The translations under genes were made by a program, and so were the position numbers. From the NCBI RefSeq assembly GCF_024171955.1, contig NZ_JAMTCS010000004.1, positions 186,001-250,000 of the forward strand: a stretch of DNA of 64,000 nucleotides, written 5' to 3'. Origin of the DNA: Promicromonospora thailandica. Its GTDB lineage: Bacteria; Actinomycetota; Actinomycetes; Actinomycetales; Cellulomonadaceae. Shown one piece after another: positions 18,016 through 27,778 of this stretch. Below the pieces are notes generated by a model. It did not search any database. It saw only the letters and a list, made by a program, of their open reading frames with translations, and had not been told where the DNA came from. Each line of letters begins with the position of its first letter. Position 1 is the stretch's first letter.

Positions 18016-19218
18016 TCAGCGGGGCACGCGGACGCCGTCCTGCCAGACCTCGTGGATCAGCGGGACCCCCGGACGGTAGGCCAGGTACAGATGTGTCGGC
18101 GCGTCCAGGACGGTCAGGTCGGCGCGCGCACCCACGCGCAGGTGCCCGACGTCGTCCCGCCGCAGCGCGAGCGCCCCGCCCGCCGTCGCCGACCAGAGGG
18201 CCTCGGTGGGGCTCATCCGCATCTCCCGGACCGCGAGCGCCACGACGAACGGCATCGACGAGCTGTAGCCCGAGCCCGGGTTGCAGTCGGTGGCGAGCGC
18301 GACCGGCACGCCGGCGCGCAGCAGGCGGCGGGCGTCGGGGTACGGCGAGCGGGTGGAGAACTCGACGGCGGGCAGGAGCGTCGCGACCGTCCCGCTGCCC
18401 GAGGGTCCGGTCCAGGAGCCGGCCAGCGCGTCGACGTCGGCGGCGGTCAGGTGCGTGCAGTGGTCCACGCTGGCCGCACCCACCTCGACCGCGAGCCGCA
18501 CGCCCGGGCCCGCCGCGAGCTGGTTGCCGTGCACGCGGGCGAGCAGCCCGGCCCGCTGTCCGGCGCGCAGCACGGTCCGGGCCTCGTCCTCGTCGAAGGC
18601 GGTGGGCGCCGCGGGCTCGCAGAACACGTCGACCCAGCGGGCGTGCGGGGCGCAGGCGGCGAGCATCGGCCCGGTCACGAGATCGACGTATCCGGCGCGG
18701 TCGTCGGCGTACTCGGCGGGGACGGTGTGCGCGCCGAGGAACGTCGTCTCGGGCGTCAGCTCCCGCGCGATGCGCAGGGTGCGAGCCTCGGTGTCGACGT
18801 CCTGCCCGTACCCGCTCTTGATCTCCACGGTGGTGGTGCCCTGCGCGAGCATCTCCCCCACCAGCGCGCGGCCCCGGGCGCGCAGGGTGTCGTCGCTCGC
18901 GCTGCGCGTCGCGGCGACGGTCGTCGCGATGCCGCCGCCTGTGTACGGCTCGCCGGTCATGCGGGCGGCGAACTCGGCGGCGCGGTCGCCCGCGAACACG
19001 GTGTGCGAGTGCGAGTCCACGAACCCGGGGACGACGGCGCGGCCCCCGGCGTCGACGACGGCGTCCGCGGCCGGCGCCCGTGAGGCCGGCCCGGTCCACG
19101 CGACGCGCCCCTGCTCGACGACGACGGCGGCGTCCCGGAGCAGGCCGGTGTCGCCCGATCCGCCGTGCGCCGGGTCGTTCGTGACCAGCTCTGCGATGTT
19201 CGTCAGCAGCACGCTCAT
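18016..19218 (-). CDS. hutI: Imidazolonepropionase
   Basis: HutI opens imidazolone propionate to N-formimidoyl-L-glutamate, the third step of histidine breakdown. The 400-residue amidohydrolase has the metal-binding HSH in [20 protein letters not shown], a further His in RVHGNQL and VDHCTHL, and the late Asp in ATDCNPGSG. It is the last gene of the hut operon; its ATG overlaps the hutF stop (ATGA, 19215-19218), so translation is coupled. Length and motifs are complete. Confidence 0.95.
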   Translation of the reverse strand: MSVLLTNIAELVTNDPAHGGSGDTGLLRDAAVVVEQGRVAWTGPASRAPAADAVVDAGGRAVVPGFVDSHSHTVFAGDRAAEFAARMTGEPYTGGGIATTVAATRSASDDTLRARGRALVGEMLAQGTTTVEIKSGYGQDVDTEARTLRIARELTPETTFLGAHTVPAEYADDRAGYVDLVTGPMLAACAPHARWVDVFCEPAAPTAFDEDEARTVLRAGQRAGLLARVHGNQLAAGPGVRLAVEVGAASVDHCTHLTAADVDALAGSWTGPSGSGTVATLLPAVEFSTRSPYPDARRLLRAGVPVALATDCNPGSGYSSSMPFVVALAVREMRMSPTEALWSATAGGALALRRDDVGHLRVGARADLTVLDAPTHLYLAYRPGVPLIHEVWQDGVRVPR

Positions 19219-20609
19219 CGGTCGTTCCCCTTCGTGATCTCCCGCGCGGCGGCCCACAGCTCCTCGATCGCCTCGGCCAGCAGGCGCGCCACGTCCCCGA
19301 CCCGGTGCACACCGTCGCGCACGACGACGTCGCCGCCCGCCACGACGTCGGACACGTCCCCGGCCCCCGCCACCAGGACCGCCTGCGCGGGGTCGGCGCC
19401 CGCGGTGCGCACCGTGTCGAGGCGCACCGCCACCAGGTCGGCCGGGGCGCCGGCCACGATCCGGCCCGCGTCCGGCCGGCCGAGCGCGGCGTGCCCGGCC
19501 GCCGACGCCATGTCGACCAGGGCCGCCGGGTCGAACGTTCCCCGTCGGCCGGTCGCGAGCCGCTCGTGCTCCTCGACGCCGCGGGCCTCCGCGAGCACGT
19601 CGGCGCCCACGTGCTGGTCCGTGCCGACCGACAGCGGGCTCCCGGCGTCCGCCAGCCGACGCCCCGGTGCGATGCCGTCGGCCAGGTCGCGCTCCGTGAC
19701 CGGGCAGAGGCACACGCCCGTGCGGGTGCCGCCGAGCAGCGCGACGTCGTCGTCGGTCAGGTGCACCGCGTGCACCACGGTGGTGCCCGGCCCCAGCGCC
19801 CCGGCGTCGTGCAGCAGGCGCGTGGGCGTGCGGCCGAAGGCGGCGAGCGCCGCCTCGTTCTCGCCCGGCTGCTCGGACAGGTGCACGTGCAGCGGGGCGC
19901 CCGCCTCCCGGGCCCAGCGGGCGACCGCGGCGAGCTCGTCGGGCGCGACGGCGCGCACCGAGTGGGCGGCGGCGCCGACGCGCACGCGGTCGTCGTCGGC
20001 CCAGGCGGTGCGCAGGGCGTCGACGCGCGCGGCCCAGCGCTCGACGCTGCCGTCGCCGAACCGGGCCTGCTCGGGCGCGAGCGGCTCGTGCCCGCCGGGG
20101 CCGAGGCCGCCGTGCAGGTAGCAGGTGTCGAGCAGCGTGAGGTGCACCCCGGCGTCCCGGGCGGCGGCGCGCAGGGCCTCCGCCATCGCGTTCGGGTCCT
20201 GCGGGTGCGGGGTCCCGTCGGCGCGGTGGTGCACGTAGTGGAACTCGCCGACGGCCGTGGTGCCGCCCAGCGAGAGCTCCGCGAACACGGCGCGCGCGAG
20301 CCGCTCGTAGCGCTCCGGCGTCAGGGCCGTGGCCAGCGCGTACATGCCCTCGCGCCAGGTCCAGAACGACCCGCCGCCGGAGTGGGTGCGCCCGCGCAGC
20401 GCGCGGTGGAAGGCGTGGGAGTGGGCGTCGGCGAGCCCGGGCAGCACCAGACCGCGCAGGCGTACGTCCTGGTGAGAGGGCAGTTCCCCGGGCCGGACGG
20501 CGACGATCCGCCCGCCGGAGGTCTCGACCCGCACGGACGGGACGACGCGGGACGCCGGGCCGGGGCCTCCCTCGGGCAGCCAGGCCTGCTCGCACCAGTA
20601 GGCGGTCAT
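19215..20609 (-). CDS. hutF: Formimidoylglutamate deiminase
   Basis: HutF converts N-formimidoyl-L-glutamate to N-formyl-L-glutamate plus ammonia, the first half of the two-step end of histidine degradation. The 464-residue amidohydrolase shows [18 protein letters not shown] (metal-binding HSH), [16 protein letters not shown] and GTDQHVGAD. The start ATG 20609 follows AGGAGGAG directly at good spacing; an upstream reading to 20681 would run through the palindrome. The 135-base gap before it carries the 62-base palindrome, unusual inside an otherwise overlapping operon. Presence of hutF implies that an N-formylglutamate deformylase is also needed. Confidence 0.94.
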   Translation of the reverse strand: MTAYWCEQAWLPEGGPGPASRVVPSVRVETSGGRIVAVRPGELPSHQDVRLRGLVLPGLADAHSHAFHRALRGRTHSGGGSFWTWREGMYALATALTPERYERLARAVFAELSLGGTTAVGEFHYVHHRADGTPHPQDPNAMAEALRAAARDAGVHLTLLDTCYLHGGLGPGGHEPLAPEQARFGDGSVERWAARVDALRTAWADDDRVRVGAAAHSVRAVAPDELAAVARWAREAGAPLHVHLSEQPGENEAALAAFGRTPTRLLHDAGALGPGTTVVHAVHLTDDDVALLGGTRTGVCLCPVTERDLADGIAPGRRLADAGSPLSVGTDQHVGADVLAEARGVEEHERLATGRRGTFDPAALVDMASAAGHAALGRPDAGRIVAGAPADLVAVRLDTVRTAGADPAQAVLVAGAGDVSDVVAGGDVVVRDGVHRVGDVARLLAEAIEELWAAAREITKGNDR

Positions 20610-20633
20610 GCTCCTCCTGTCGGTCGGCATCCC

Positions 20634-20695
20634 CTTCGAGACCGAGGTTGCTTCGCTTTGACGGCCGTCAAAGCGAAGCAACCTCGGTGTCGAAG
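20634..20695. repeat. 62-bp near-perfect palindrome between M20 gene and hutF
   Basis: Bases 20641-20688 are a perfect 48-base palindrome with no loop (arms of 24). One mismatch (20640/20689) separates it from six more pairs, CTTCGA with TCGAAG, giving 30 of 31 pairs over 62 bases. It lies 24 bases before the hutF start on the transcribed strand. In RNA it would be an extreme hairpin, able to act as attenuator, processing site or stabiliser. Its unit (CCGAGGTTGCTTCGC) is not like the neighbouring G+C-rich spacer. See the findings for its possible relation to the repeats at 21161 and 46209. Confidence 0.95.
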
Positions 20696-20744
20696 CGGAG
20701 GACGGCGGGGTGGGCGGCGGCGGGGTGGGTCACGGTGGGGTGGG

Positions 20745-22364
20745 TCACCGTGCGCCGCCGACGCCGGGCGGTGCGGGGGCGGCCGAGGCGGCCGGGCCGG
20801 TCGGTGCCGTGAGCAGGTCGGCCAGGACTGCGGTCAGGGCCTGGACCCCGGCGGCGCAGTCGTCCGGGTCGGCGTGCTCGGCCGGCGAGTGGGAGACACC
20901 GGTCGGGTTGCGGACGAACAGCATCGCCGTCGGGACACCGGCCGCGGCGAGGATGCCGGCGTCGTGCCCGGCGCCCGTGCCGATCACGGGGGCGGGCAGG
21001 TCGGATCCGGGCCGCCCGACGAGGTCGGCCAGGCGCGCCGCGAGCACCGGGTCGAAGACGGTCGCGGGCGTCCACGACTCCTCGACGAGCTCCCACCGCC
21101 GGAGCCCGTCCGGCGCACCACCTCCCGCCAGGACGCTGTCACCCCCAGCGACCCCGCCACCGACTGCAGAGTTCGTCCCGCCATCGCCGACTGCAGACTT
21201 CGTCACGCCCAGGCCGCCCGACGCCGTCAGCAAGTCTGCAGTCGACGGCCGGTCCGAGAGAATGTCTGCAGTCGACGGCCGACGCGTCGAGAAGTCTGCA
21301 GTCGACGGGGCGCGACCGCCCGGCACCGAACGGAAGTCTGCAGTCGACGACGGCGCCGGCCCGCTCCCGCCCGTCAGGACCGCGCGGACCGCCGCCTCCG
21401 TCTCGCCGCGGGCGTCGATCCACGCCCGGACCCGGGACGGGATCGCGTTGACGCCGTTCGGCTCGACCTCGACCTTGGCCAGCGTCGCGAGCGCCCCGGC
21501 CTGCTCGGCGGCGGCGCGTACGTCGGTGATGAGCCGCGCCAGGTCGAGCATCGGGTCGTGGCGGTGGGCCAGCGGCGTGGTGCCGGCGTGGTTGGCCTCG
21601 CCCGCGAGGTCGACGCGCCAGCGTCCGTGCGGCCAGATCGCGGCGCCGACGGCGACCGGTGCCGCCTCGTCGGACACCAGGTCGGCGAGGTACCGGCCCT
21701 GCTCCACGTGCAGCTCGACGAAGACGCCGACCCGGGCCAGGGCCTCGGGGTCGTGCCCGTAACGATCGATCCGGACGCCCGCGTCCCGCCCCAGCACGTC
21801 CGCGAGCGTGTCCCCGGCCCCGTCGCGCAGCCCGAGCAGCCGTTCCGCGGGCACCGTCCCGGTCAGCGCCCGCGACCCGAGGCACGCCAGCCCGAACCGT
21901 GCGCCCTCCTCGTCGGAGAAGTTCACGATGCCCAGCGGACGCAGGGGCATGACGCCCGAAGCTCGCAGCGCGTCGAGCGCCGCGAAGGCGCCGGCCACGC
22001 CGAGCGGCCCGTCGAACGCGCCGCCGCCCGGCACCGAGTCGAGGTGGCTCCCGGTCACGACGCCGGGGCCGTCGGCGTCAGGGTCGCCCCACCAGGCCCA
22101 CTGGTTCCCGGCGCGGTCCACCGTGACCGCGAGCCCGCGCGCGGCCGCCTCCGCGGCGAACCACTCGCGCAGGGCCAGGTCGTGCCCCGTCCAGGCGAAC
22201 CGCTCGTAGCCGCCGGACGGCGCCCGCCCGACGTCGGCGATCGCCGCGAGCAGGCCGTCGACGCCGGTCAGGCCCGACGCCGCGCCCGGCTCCGCACGCC
22301 GACCGCCGCCGAACGTCCCGCCGCCGGACGCCCCGCCGAAGAGCGCCCCGCCGGAACCCGTCAC
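20745..22364 (-). CDS. M20-family amidohydrolase (allantoate-amidohydrolase-like), with repeat insertion
   Basis: The 539-residue metallohydrolase has M20/allantoate amidohydrolase signatures: [45 protein letters not shown] and a late GAGHDAG, so all metal ligands appear present. In this operon, between hutU and hutF, its likely role is hydrolysis of N-formylglutamate (or a related N-substituted amino acid), replacing HutG; that is inference. It starts at GTG 22364, overlapping the hutU stop (GTGA). Relatives are about 410-430 residues; this one is longer through a Gly-rich N-terminal part and an in-frame low-complexity stretch (about residues 330-418) with repeated PSTAD motifs encoded by a DNA repeat. 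Whether it still folds is unknown. Confidence 0.88.
   Translation of the reverse strand: MTGSGGALFGGASGGGTFGGGRRAEPGAASGLTGVDGLLAAIADVGRAPSGGYERFAWTGHDLALREWFAAEAAARGLAVTVDRAGNQWAWWGDPDADGPGVVTGSHLDSVPGGGAFDGPLGVAGAFAALDALRASGVMPLRPLGIVNFSDEEGARFGLACLGSRALTGTVPAERLLGLRDGAGDTLADVLGRDAGVRIDRYGHDPEALARVGVFVELHVEQGRYLADLVSDEAAPVAVGAAIWPHGRWRVDLAGEANHAGTTPLAHRHDPMLDLARLITDVRAAAEQAGALATLAKVEVEPNGVNAIPSRVRAWIDARGETEAAVRAVLTGGSGPAPSSTADFRSVPGGRAPSTADFSTRRPSTADILSDRPSTADLLTASGGLGVTKSAVGDGGTNSAVGGGVAGGDSVLAGGGAPDGLRRWELVEESWTPATVFDPVLAARLADLVGRPGSDLPAPVIGTGAGHDAGILAAAGVPTAMLFVRNPTGVSHSPAEHADPDDCAAGVQALTAVLADLLTAPTGPAASAAPAPPGVGGAR
21161..21350. repeat. Six-copy PstI/SalI-like repeat inside the M20 gene
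   Basis: The core CTGCAG occurs at 21164, 21191, 21236, 21266, 21296 and 21338. The last four copies share AAGTCTGCAGTCGACGG (with small changes); the first two read CGACTGCAGA in the opposite orientation. Copies 2 and 3 form 13-base inverted arms (21188-21200 and 21232-21244). Spacing is irregular (27-45 bases). On the coding strand the units read as PSTADF/PSTADI/PSTADL or, inverted, KSAVGDG/NSAVGGG, and none interrupts the frame. Confidence 0.92.
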
Positions 22365-24037
22365 GCCCCCTCCCCCATCGGCACCCGCAGCCCGCCACGC
22401 CCGGCGGCGGCCACGGCGTCGTCGTACCCGGCATCGACGTGCCGCAGCACGCCTGTCGCGGGGTCGTTCGACAGGACGCGCGCGAGCTTCTCCGCCGCGA
22501 GCGACGTGCCGTCCGCCACGGACACCTGCCCGGCGTGGATCGACCGGCCCATGCCGACGCCCCCGCCGTGGTGCAGCGACACCCACGTGGCGCCCGACGC
22601 CGTGTTGACCAGGGCGTTCAGCAGCGGCCAGTCCGCGATGGCGTCCGAGCCGTCGGCCATGGCCTCGGTCTCCCGGTACGGCGAGGCCACCGAGCCGGAG
22701 TCGAGGTGGTCACGCCCGATCGCGACCGGCGCGGAGATCTCGCCCGATGCGACGAGCTCGTTGAACCGCAGCCCCGCGACGTCGCGCTCCCCGTGCCCGA
22801 GCCAGCAGATCCGGGCGGGCAGCCCCTGGAACGCGACCCGTTCCTGGGCGGCGCGGATCCAGCGGCCCAGGTGGTCGTCGTCGGGGAACAGGTCGAGCAC
22901 GGCCCGGTCGGTCACGGCGATGTCGCGCGGGTCGCCGGACAGCGCCGCCCACCGGAACGGCCCCTTGCCCTCGGCGAACAGCGGCCGGATGTACGCCGGC
23001 ACGAACCCCGGGACGTCGAACGCCCGCCCGTACCCGCCCTGCCGGGCCTCGTCGCGGATCGAGTTGCCGTAGTCGAACACCTCGGCCCCCGCGTCCTGGA
23101 ACCCCACCATGGCCTCGACGTGCCGCGCCATCGACTCCCGGGCGCGCTCGGTGAACCCCTCCGGATCCTTCTCCGCGAGCGAGGCCCAGTCCGCAAGCGC
23201 CACCCCCGACGGCAGGTACGACAACGGGTCGTGCGCCGAGGTCTGGTCCGTCACGACGTCCACCTCGACGCCGCGGCGCAGCAGCTCCGGCACGACGTCG
23301 GCCGAGTTGCCGACCACGCCCACCGACAGCGCGCGCCGTTCGCGCTTGGCGGCCAGCGCCAGCTCCAGCCCCTCGTCGAGAGACGACGCGACGACGTCGA
23401 GGTACCGCGTCTCGACGCGCCGCTCGAGGCGGGCCGGGTCGACGTCGACCACCAGGCACACGCCGCCGTTGAGCGTGACGGCGAGCGGCTGCGCCCCACC
23501 CATGCCACCGCAGCCGCCGGTCAGGGTGAGCGTGCCGGCGAGCGTGCCACCGAACCGTTTGGCGGCCACCGCGGCGAACGTCTCGTACGTGCCCTGGAGG
23601 ATGCCCTGCGTGCCGATGTAGATCCACGACCCCGCTGTCATCTGCCCGTACATGGTCAGGCCGAGCTGCTCCAGGCGGCGGTGCTCGGGCCACGTGGCCC
23701 AGTCGCCCACCAGGTTGGAGTTGGCGATGAGCACGCGTGGCGCCCACTCGTGGGTCCGCAGCACGCCCACGGGGCGGCCGGACTGCACCAGGAGCGTCTC
23801 GTCCTCGCGCAGGTCCGTCAGCGACCGGACGATCGCGTGGTAGCTCGGCCAGTCGCGCGCCGCACGGCCGGTGCCGCCGTAGACGACCAGGTCGTCGGGC
23901 CGCTCGGCCACCTCGGGGTCGAGGTTGTTCATGAGCATGCGCAGCGGCGCCTCGGTCTGCCAGCTCCGCGCGGTGAGGGTGGTGCCGCGCGGGGCGCGGA
24001 CGGCGACGGGGGTGCCCCGGTCGTACGGCTCGTTCAT
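22361..24037 (-). CDS. hutU: Urocanate hydratase
   Basis: HutU adds water to urocanate to give imidazolone propionate, the second step of histidine degradation, using tightly bound NAD+. The 558-residue product has the family hallmarks [14 protein letters not shown] near residue 50, [14 protein letters not shown] near residue 175, DQTSAHDP and [13 protein letters not shown]. Length fits the family. The start ATG 24037 has AAGGAG six bases upstream. It is 29 bases behind hutH and overlaps the M20 gene by four bases, so hutH-hutU-M20 are one transcript. Confidence 0.97.
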   Translation of the reverse strand: MNEPYDRGTPVAVRAPRGTTLTARSWQTEAPLRMLMNNLDPEVAERPDDLVVYGGTGRAARDWPSYHAIVRSLTDLREDETLLVQSGRPVGVLRTHEWAPRVLIANSNLVGDWATWPEHRRLEQLGLTMYGQMTAGSWIYIGTQGILQGTYETFAAVAAKRFGGTLAGTLTLTGGCGGMGGAQPLAVTLNGGVCLVVDVDPARLERRVETRYLDVVASSLDEGLELALAAKRERRALSVGVVGNSADVVPELLRRGVEVDVVTDQTSAHDPLSYLPSGVALADWASLAEKDPEGFTERARESMARHVEAMVGFQDAGAEVFDYGNSIRDEARQGGYGRAFDVPGFVPAYIRPLFAEGKGPFRWAALSGDPRDIAVTDRAVLDLFPDDDHLGRWIRAAQERVAFQGLPARICWLGHGERDVAGLRFNELVASGEISAPVAIGRDHLDSGSVASPYRETEAMADGSDAIADWPLLNALVNTASGATWVSLHHGGGVGMGRSIHAGQVSVADGTSLAAEKLARVLSNDPATGVLRHVDAGYDDAVAAAGRGGLRVPMGEGA

Positions 24038-24066
24038 GTGGGTCTCCTTCGGCAGGGTTCGGGGGT

Positions 24067-25665
24067 TCAGTCGAGCGGTCCGACGGCGTCCGCGGCCGCC
24101 CCCGCGACCCGTCCGCTCGCGACGAGGCCGACCACGTGCTCGATCTCGGGGGCCAGGTAGCGGTCCGGTCCGGGCCCGGGCACGACGGCGCGGACGGCGT
24201 CGTGCACCGCAGCCGTACCCGTCGCGGGGGCCTGCTCGCGCAGGTCGAGGGCGCGCGTGGCCGTGAGCACCTCGATCGCGAGCACCCGGGTGAGCCCGTC
24301 GACGGACCGGCGCAGCTTGCGGGCGCCGGCCCAGCCCATGGACACGTGGTCCTCCTGCATGGCGGAGCTCGGGATGGAGTCCACGCTCGCGGGCGCGGCC
24401 AGACGCTTCATCTCGGAGACGATCCCGGCCGCCGTGTACTGGGCGATCATGTGCCCGGAGTCGACGCCGGGGTCGTGCGCCAGGAACGCGGGCAGCCCCT
24501 CGGACCGGGCCACGTCGAGGAACCGGTCGGTGCGCCGCTCGCTCATGCTGGCCAGGTCGGCGGCCGCGATGGCGAGGAAGTCGAGCACGTAGGCGACGGG
24601 CGCCCCGTGGAAGTTGCCGTTGGACTCCACGCGGCCGTCGGAGGTGACCACCGGGTTGTCGATCGCGGAGGCCAGCTCCCGGCCCGCCACCGTGGCGGCG
24701 TGCTCCAGCGTGTCGCGGGCGGCCCCGTGCACCTGCGGCGCGCAGCGCAGGGAGTAGGCGTCTTGGACGCGGGTGCAGGCGGGGTTGCCGTGCTCGTCCA
24801 GTTCGCGGTGGCTCGCCATGAGCGGCGAGCCCGCCAGGATCCTGCGCATGTTCGACGCCGACGCCGCCTGGCCGGGGTGCGGCCGCATCGCGATCAGGTC
24901 CTGCGCGAACGGGGCGTCCGAGCCGAGCAGGGCCTCCACCGAGAGGGACGCCGCGACGTCGGCCGTGGTGAGCAGGCGGCGCAGGTCGTGGAGGGCGAGG
25001 CACAGCATGCCGAGCATGCCGTCGGTGCCGTTGATGAGGGCGAGGCCCTCCTTCTCGCCGAGGACCAGGGGTTCGATGCCGGCGTCGGCGAGCGCGCGGG
25101 CGGCGTCGGCTTCCTGACCGTCGACGCGCACCCGGCCCTCCCCCATGGCGGCGAGCGCGACGTGCGCGAGCGGCGCGAGGTCGCCGGAGCAGCCGAGCGA
25201 GCCGTACTCGTGGACGACGGGCGTGATCCCGGCGTTCAGCATCGCCGCATAGGTCTGCGCGGTGACGGGCCGGGCGCCGGTGTGCCCCGTGACCAGGGTC
25301 GCGAGCCGCAGGAGCTGCAGCGCGCGCACCACCTCGGTCTCGACCTCGGGCCCGGACCCGGCGGCGTGCGAGCGCACGAGGCTGAGCTGGAGCTGGGCGC
25401 GCTGCTCGGCGGGGATGTGCCGCCGGGCCAGCGCCCCGAAGCCGGTGGAGACGCCGTAGTGGGGCACGGTGTCGTCGGCGAGCGCCTCGATGACGGCGCG
25501 ACTGCGGGCCATGCGGGCGAGGGCGTCGTCGTGGATCTCGACGGACGCGCCGTACCGGGCGACGGCGACCACCTGCTCGACGGTGAGCGGGGTGCCGTCC
25601 AGGACGACGTGCCCGGGGACTGCGGGTGCGGTCGGCGTCGGCGCCGCGTCGTGCAGGGTGCTCAT
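24067..25665 (-). CDS. hutH: Histidine ammonia-lyase
   Basis: HutH deaminates L-histidine to urocanate, the entry step. The 532-residue product contains [10 protein letters not shown], the MIO region [24 protein letters not shown] and [10 protein letters not shown]. The residues that cyclise to the MIO cofactor are Cys159-Ser160-Gly161 rather than the more common Ala-Ser-Gly; I recall Cys in Streptomyces histidases too, so this looks like a lineage variant. The first gene of the operon, divergent from the IclR regulator at 25755. N-terminal Pro/Ala-rich extension of about 18 residues. Confidence 0.96.
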   Translation of the reverse strand: MSTLHDAAPTPTAPAVPGHVVLDGTPLTVEQVVAVARYGASVEIHDDALARMARSRAVIEALADDTVPHYGVSTGFGALARRHIPAEQRAQLQLSLVRSHAAGSGPEVETEVVRALQLLRLATLVTGHTGARPVTAQTYAAMLNAGITPVVHEYGSLGCSGDLAPLAHVALAAMGEGRVRVDGQEADAARALADAGIEPLVLGEKEGLALINGTDGMLGMLCLALHDLRRLLTTADVAASLSVEALLGSDAPFAQDLIAMRPHPGQAASASNMRRILAGSPLMASHRELDEHGNPACTRVQDAYSLRCAPQVHGAARDTLEHAATVAGRELASAIDNPVVTSDGRVESNGNFHGAPVAYVLDFLAIAAADLASMSERRTDRFLDVARSEGLPAFLAHDPGVDSGHMIAQYTAAGIVSEMKRLAAPASVDSIPSSAMQEDHVSMGWAGARKLRRSVDGLTRVLAIEVLTATRALDLREQAPATGTAAVHDAVRAVVPGPGPDRYLAPEIEHVVGLVASGRVAGAAADAVGPLD

Positions 25666-25720
25666 GCGCCCATGGAACCCCGCCGCGACCCGCTCGGCGC
25701 GGGGGCGGACGCCGATAGAG

Positions 25721-25734
25721 TCTGGGATACGAGA
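25721..25734. promoter_or_regulatory. Candidate IclR operator in the hutH/IclR divergent gap
   Basis: TCTGGGATACGAGA is an imperfect palindrome (10 of 14 positions symmetrical, pattern TCT-n-G-n-AT-n-C-n-AGA) centred in the 89-base gap between hutH and the regulator. IclR proteins often bind such 14-15 base sites. The assignment is tentative. Confidence 0.4.
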
Positions 25735-25754
25735 CAGTTCACACGGAGGACACA

Positions 25755-26522
25755 GTGGTCGGCAGCAGCGCCGTACCGGCGGCCCGGAGCACGGCGCGGC
25801 TGCTCAGCTTCCTCGCGGCCCAGCCCGGCCCCGTGCCCGCCGGCGCCATCGCGCACGGCCTCGGGCTGCCGCGGTCCAGCGTCTACCACCTGCTGTCGGT
25901 GCTGCGCGACGAGGGTTTCGTGCGGCACTTCCCCGACGAGCGCCGCTACGGCCTCGGGGTCGCCGCGCTGGGTCTCGGCAGCGCGTACACCCGGCAGGCG
26001 CCGCTGACCCGCCTGGCGGCCCCCGTCGTCGCCCGGCTGGTCGAGACAGCGGGCGAGAACGGGCACCTCGCCGTGCTCAACGGCCGCGAGGTGCTGTACC
26101 TCGTGGAGCAGCGCGCGGCGGGCCGCCCGCCCCTGGTGACCGACGTCGACGTGCATCTCCCCAGTCATCTCACCGCCAGCGGCCGGGCCGTGCTCGCGCT
26201 GCTGCCCCCGGCGCAGGTGCGGGCGCTGTACCCGACGCCAGGGTCGTTCACGGACCTCACCGGCGCGGGGCCGCGCACCCTCCGGGAGCTGCGCGACGTG
26301 CTGCGACTCGCTCGGGCCCGCGGCTACGCGGAGGAGGACGGCGAGGTGACGGCGGGGTTCGCGTCGGTGGCCGCCGCCGTCGTCGACCACACGGGACGGC
26401 CGGTGGCCGGACTGGCGATCACGTTCCGCTCGGAGGCGTACGACGACGAGGCGCGGGCCAGTCTGGCGGAGCGGGCGGCGGTTGCCGCGCGCGAGGTGAG
26501 CAGGCGGCTCGGGGCGCGATAA
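25755..26522 (+). CDS. IclR-family regulator, probable hut regulator
   Basis: The 255-residue protein has an N-terminal winged helix (AIAHGLGLPRSSVYHLLSVLRDEGF, about residues 31-55) and a C-terminal ligand domain (LTASGRAVLALLPP, then AGFASVAAAVVDHTGRPVAGLAITF). The GTG start follows GGAGGA by four bases. It is divergent from hutH, which makes it the natural controller of the hut operon, presumably sensing urocanate or histidine. Downstream lies the unusual low-G+C gap, so it is monocistronic. Confidence 0.9.
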   Translation: MVGSSAVPAARSTARLLSFLAAQPGPVPAGAIAHGLGLPRSSVYHLLSVLRDEGFVRHFPDERRYGLGVAALGLGSAYTRQAPLTRLAAPVVARLVETAGENGHLAVLNGREVLYLVEQRAAGRPPLVTDVDVHLPSHLTASGRAVLALLPPAQVRALYPTPGSFTDLTGAGPRTLRELRDVLRLARARGYAEEDGEVTAGFASVAAAVVDHTGRPVAGLAITFRSEAYDDEARASLAERAAVAAREVSRRLGAR

Positions 26523-27055
26523 ATGCATTGCTGACCTGCAATGATGCATATGCCTGCAACAGCGTCAGAGCAGTAGTAAGAATGGCTTCTGGCGCAGTGC
26601 CGAAAACATTCGCAAAAAAGCGCTCCGGCGAAATTGCCCGACAGCTACGCCCGCGAGAGGTCTGCCACCGGAACGGTGAACTCGCGGGTGCGCAGCACGC
26701 CGACCGCCACGACGACAGCCTCCTTGCCGGCCCATCCCGGCCGGATCGCCTTGACCACGCCCACGGCGCCTCGCTCGGTGCTCGACACCCCGGTGACCTT
26801 TACGGCGACACCCGTTGCGATCCCATCACCCATTTCCTTCTTCTCTCCGTCACGCCGTGCAGGCCATATGCCCGCACGGATAGGTGGCGGAGATCCTGCC
26901 AGCGAGACAAGGAATGCGTCAAGGTCACTAAAGAATGAAGAAATGGAACATGCAAACACAATTCGTGTACGCACATTTCTTTTCACGAGTGGCCGGATCG
27001 CGTCGGTCAGCGACAACGTCGTGACCGTGGGTGCGCGAGCGTGCGGGCCGTCGCC
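26523..27055. other. 533-bp gap of lower G+C with one doubtful small ORF
   Basis: Between the IclR stop and the GNAT stop there is no clear gene. Parts at about 26521-26635 and 26825-26995 are visibly richer in A+T than the rest of the window, with runs such as GCAAAAAAGCG and AAAGAATGAAGAAATGG. A small hairpin, CATTGC (26526-26531) with GCAATG (26538-26543), follows the IclR stop directly and may end its transcript. A 62-codon minus-strand frame (26645-26833) is listed separately. The composition suggests a remnant of acquired DNA, without any recognisable mobile gene. Confidence 0.6.
26645..26833 (-). CDS. Possible small protein of 62 residues, unknown
   Basis: The frame from ATG 26833 reads MGDGIATGVAVKVTG and goes on through SSTERGAVGVVKAIRPGWAG to end PVADLSRA. 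It has a regular alternation of beta-type residues and could be a small barrel, but I recognise no family. GGAGA stands about ten bases upstream of the ATG. The upstream extension of the frame (to 27016) runs into A+T-rich sequence with poor coding character, so I keep the short form. It could equally be a chance ORF. Confidence 0.4.
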   Translation of the reverse strand: MGDGIATGVAVKVTGVSSTERGAVGVVKAIRPGWAGKEAVVVAVGVLRTREFTVPVADLSRA

Positions 27056-27667
27056 CTACCGAACGTGATCGCGCCGCATGTTCCACAGCGGCGGCGAGCC
27101 GATGTAGAGCTCGTGCCGCCCTACGACGACAAAGCCGGACCGCTCGTAGAACGCCACGTTGCGCGGGAGGCTCGTCTGCAGACGGACGGTCCGCTCTCGG
27201 GCATCGGCACGGGCGAGGCCGTCGTCCAGGAGCGCCTGGCCGATCCCCTCGCGCTGACGGTCCGGCCGCACGGCGAGCTGTGCGAGGAACACGTCGGGGT
27301 CCATGGGCATCGCCGCCCGGAGCGCCACAGCGAACCGCGCGTAGGGCTGCCGGTCGGCGCCGAGCTTCCGGAAGAACGTCCTCAGCAACTTCTCGGCACG
27401 ACGGTCCAGCTCACCGGGCACGCCACCGCCCGCACCGTCGGTCTTCCAGATGGCCACGCCGACCACCGCACCGCCGTCGATCGCGACCCGCACGACCCGC
27501 GCGGGGTCGTGCTGCCGGAGGGTGATCCCCTGCTCGGTCAGGTGGAAGGCGCGCCGACGCTTCGCGGTGCTGAAGACCGCCTGGAAGATCGGGTCCTCGG
27601 CATAGGCGGCCGCTGCGAGCTCCGCTGCCTCGTCGACCTGCGACGGCTCAAGGTCCGTGATGTGCAC
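27056..27667 (-). CDS. GNAT-family N-acetyltransferase
   Basis: The 203-residue product fits the acetyl-CoA-dependent GNAT fold: an N-terminal VHITDLEPSQVDEAAELAAAAY, the acetyl-CoA loop in LAVRPDRQREGIGQALLDDGLARAD (about residues 140-164, R/Q-x-x-G-I-G), and NVAFYERSGFVVVGRHEL near the end. I prefer GTG 27667, where the protein begins in register with other GNATs; a start at 27706 would add 13 residues. It is divergent from the MurG-like gene. Substrate unknown; such proteins modify antibiotics, amines or protein termini. Confidence 0.85.
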   Translation of the reverse strand: MHITDLEPSQVDEAAELAAAAYAEDPIFQAVFSTAKRRRAFHLTEQGITLRQHDPARVVRVAIDGGAVVGVAIWKTDGAGGGVPGELDRRAEKLLRTFFRKLGADRQPYARFAVALRAAMPMDPDVFLAQLAVRPDRQREGIGQALLDDGLARADARERTVRLQTSLPRNVAFYERSGFVVVGRHELYIGSPPLWNMRRDHVR

Positions 27668-27778
27668 GCCCCGAGTGTCCCAGCCCGGACCACGCCCGCG
27701 AAGCATCCGACCCGCACAAATCGCCTACAGTGAGCCTCGCGCCCCCACACCCCTGCCGCCCTCGGGAGAGATGTCTTC

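Noticed and set aside
16157-19312. A 1051-codon open frame on the minus strand across the GH35 gene and hutI
   Set aside because: It is antisense to the beta-galactosidase and out of frame with hutI, Arg/Pro/His-rich and without motifs; long antisense frames are expected at this G+C.
21161-21350. CRISPR array
   Set aside because: Units occur in both orientations, spacers are 12-30 bases and unequal, the whole stretch is an open coding frame and no cas genes are near.
19305-23072. A 1255-codon plus-strand frame across the hut operon
   Set aside because: Antisense shadow of hutF, the M20 gene and hutU; composition is not protein-like.
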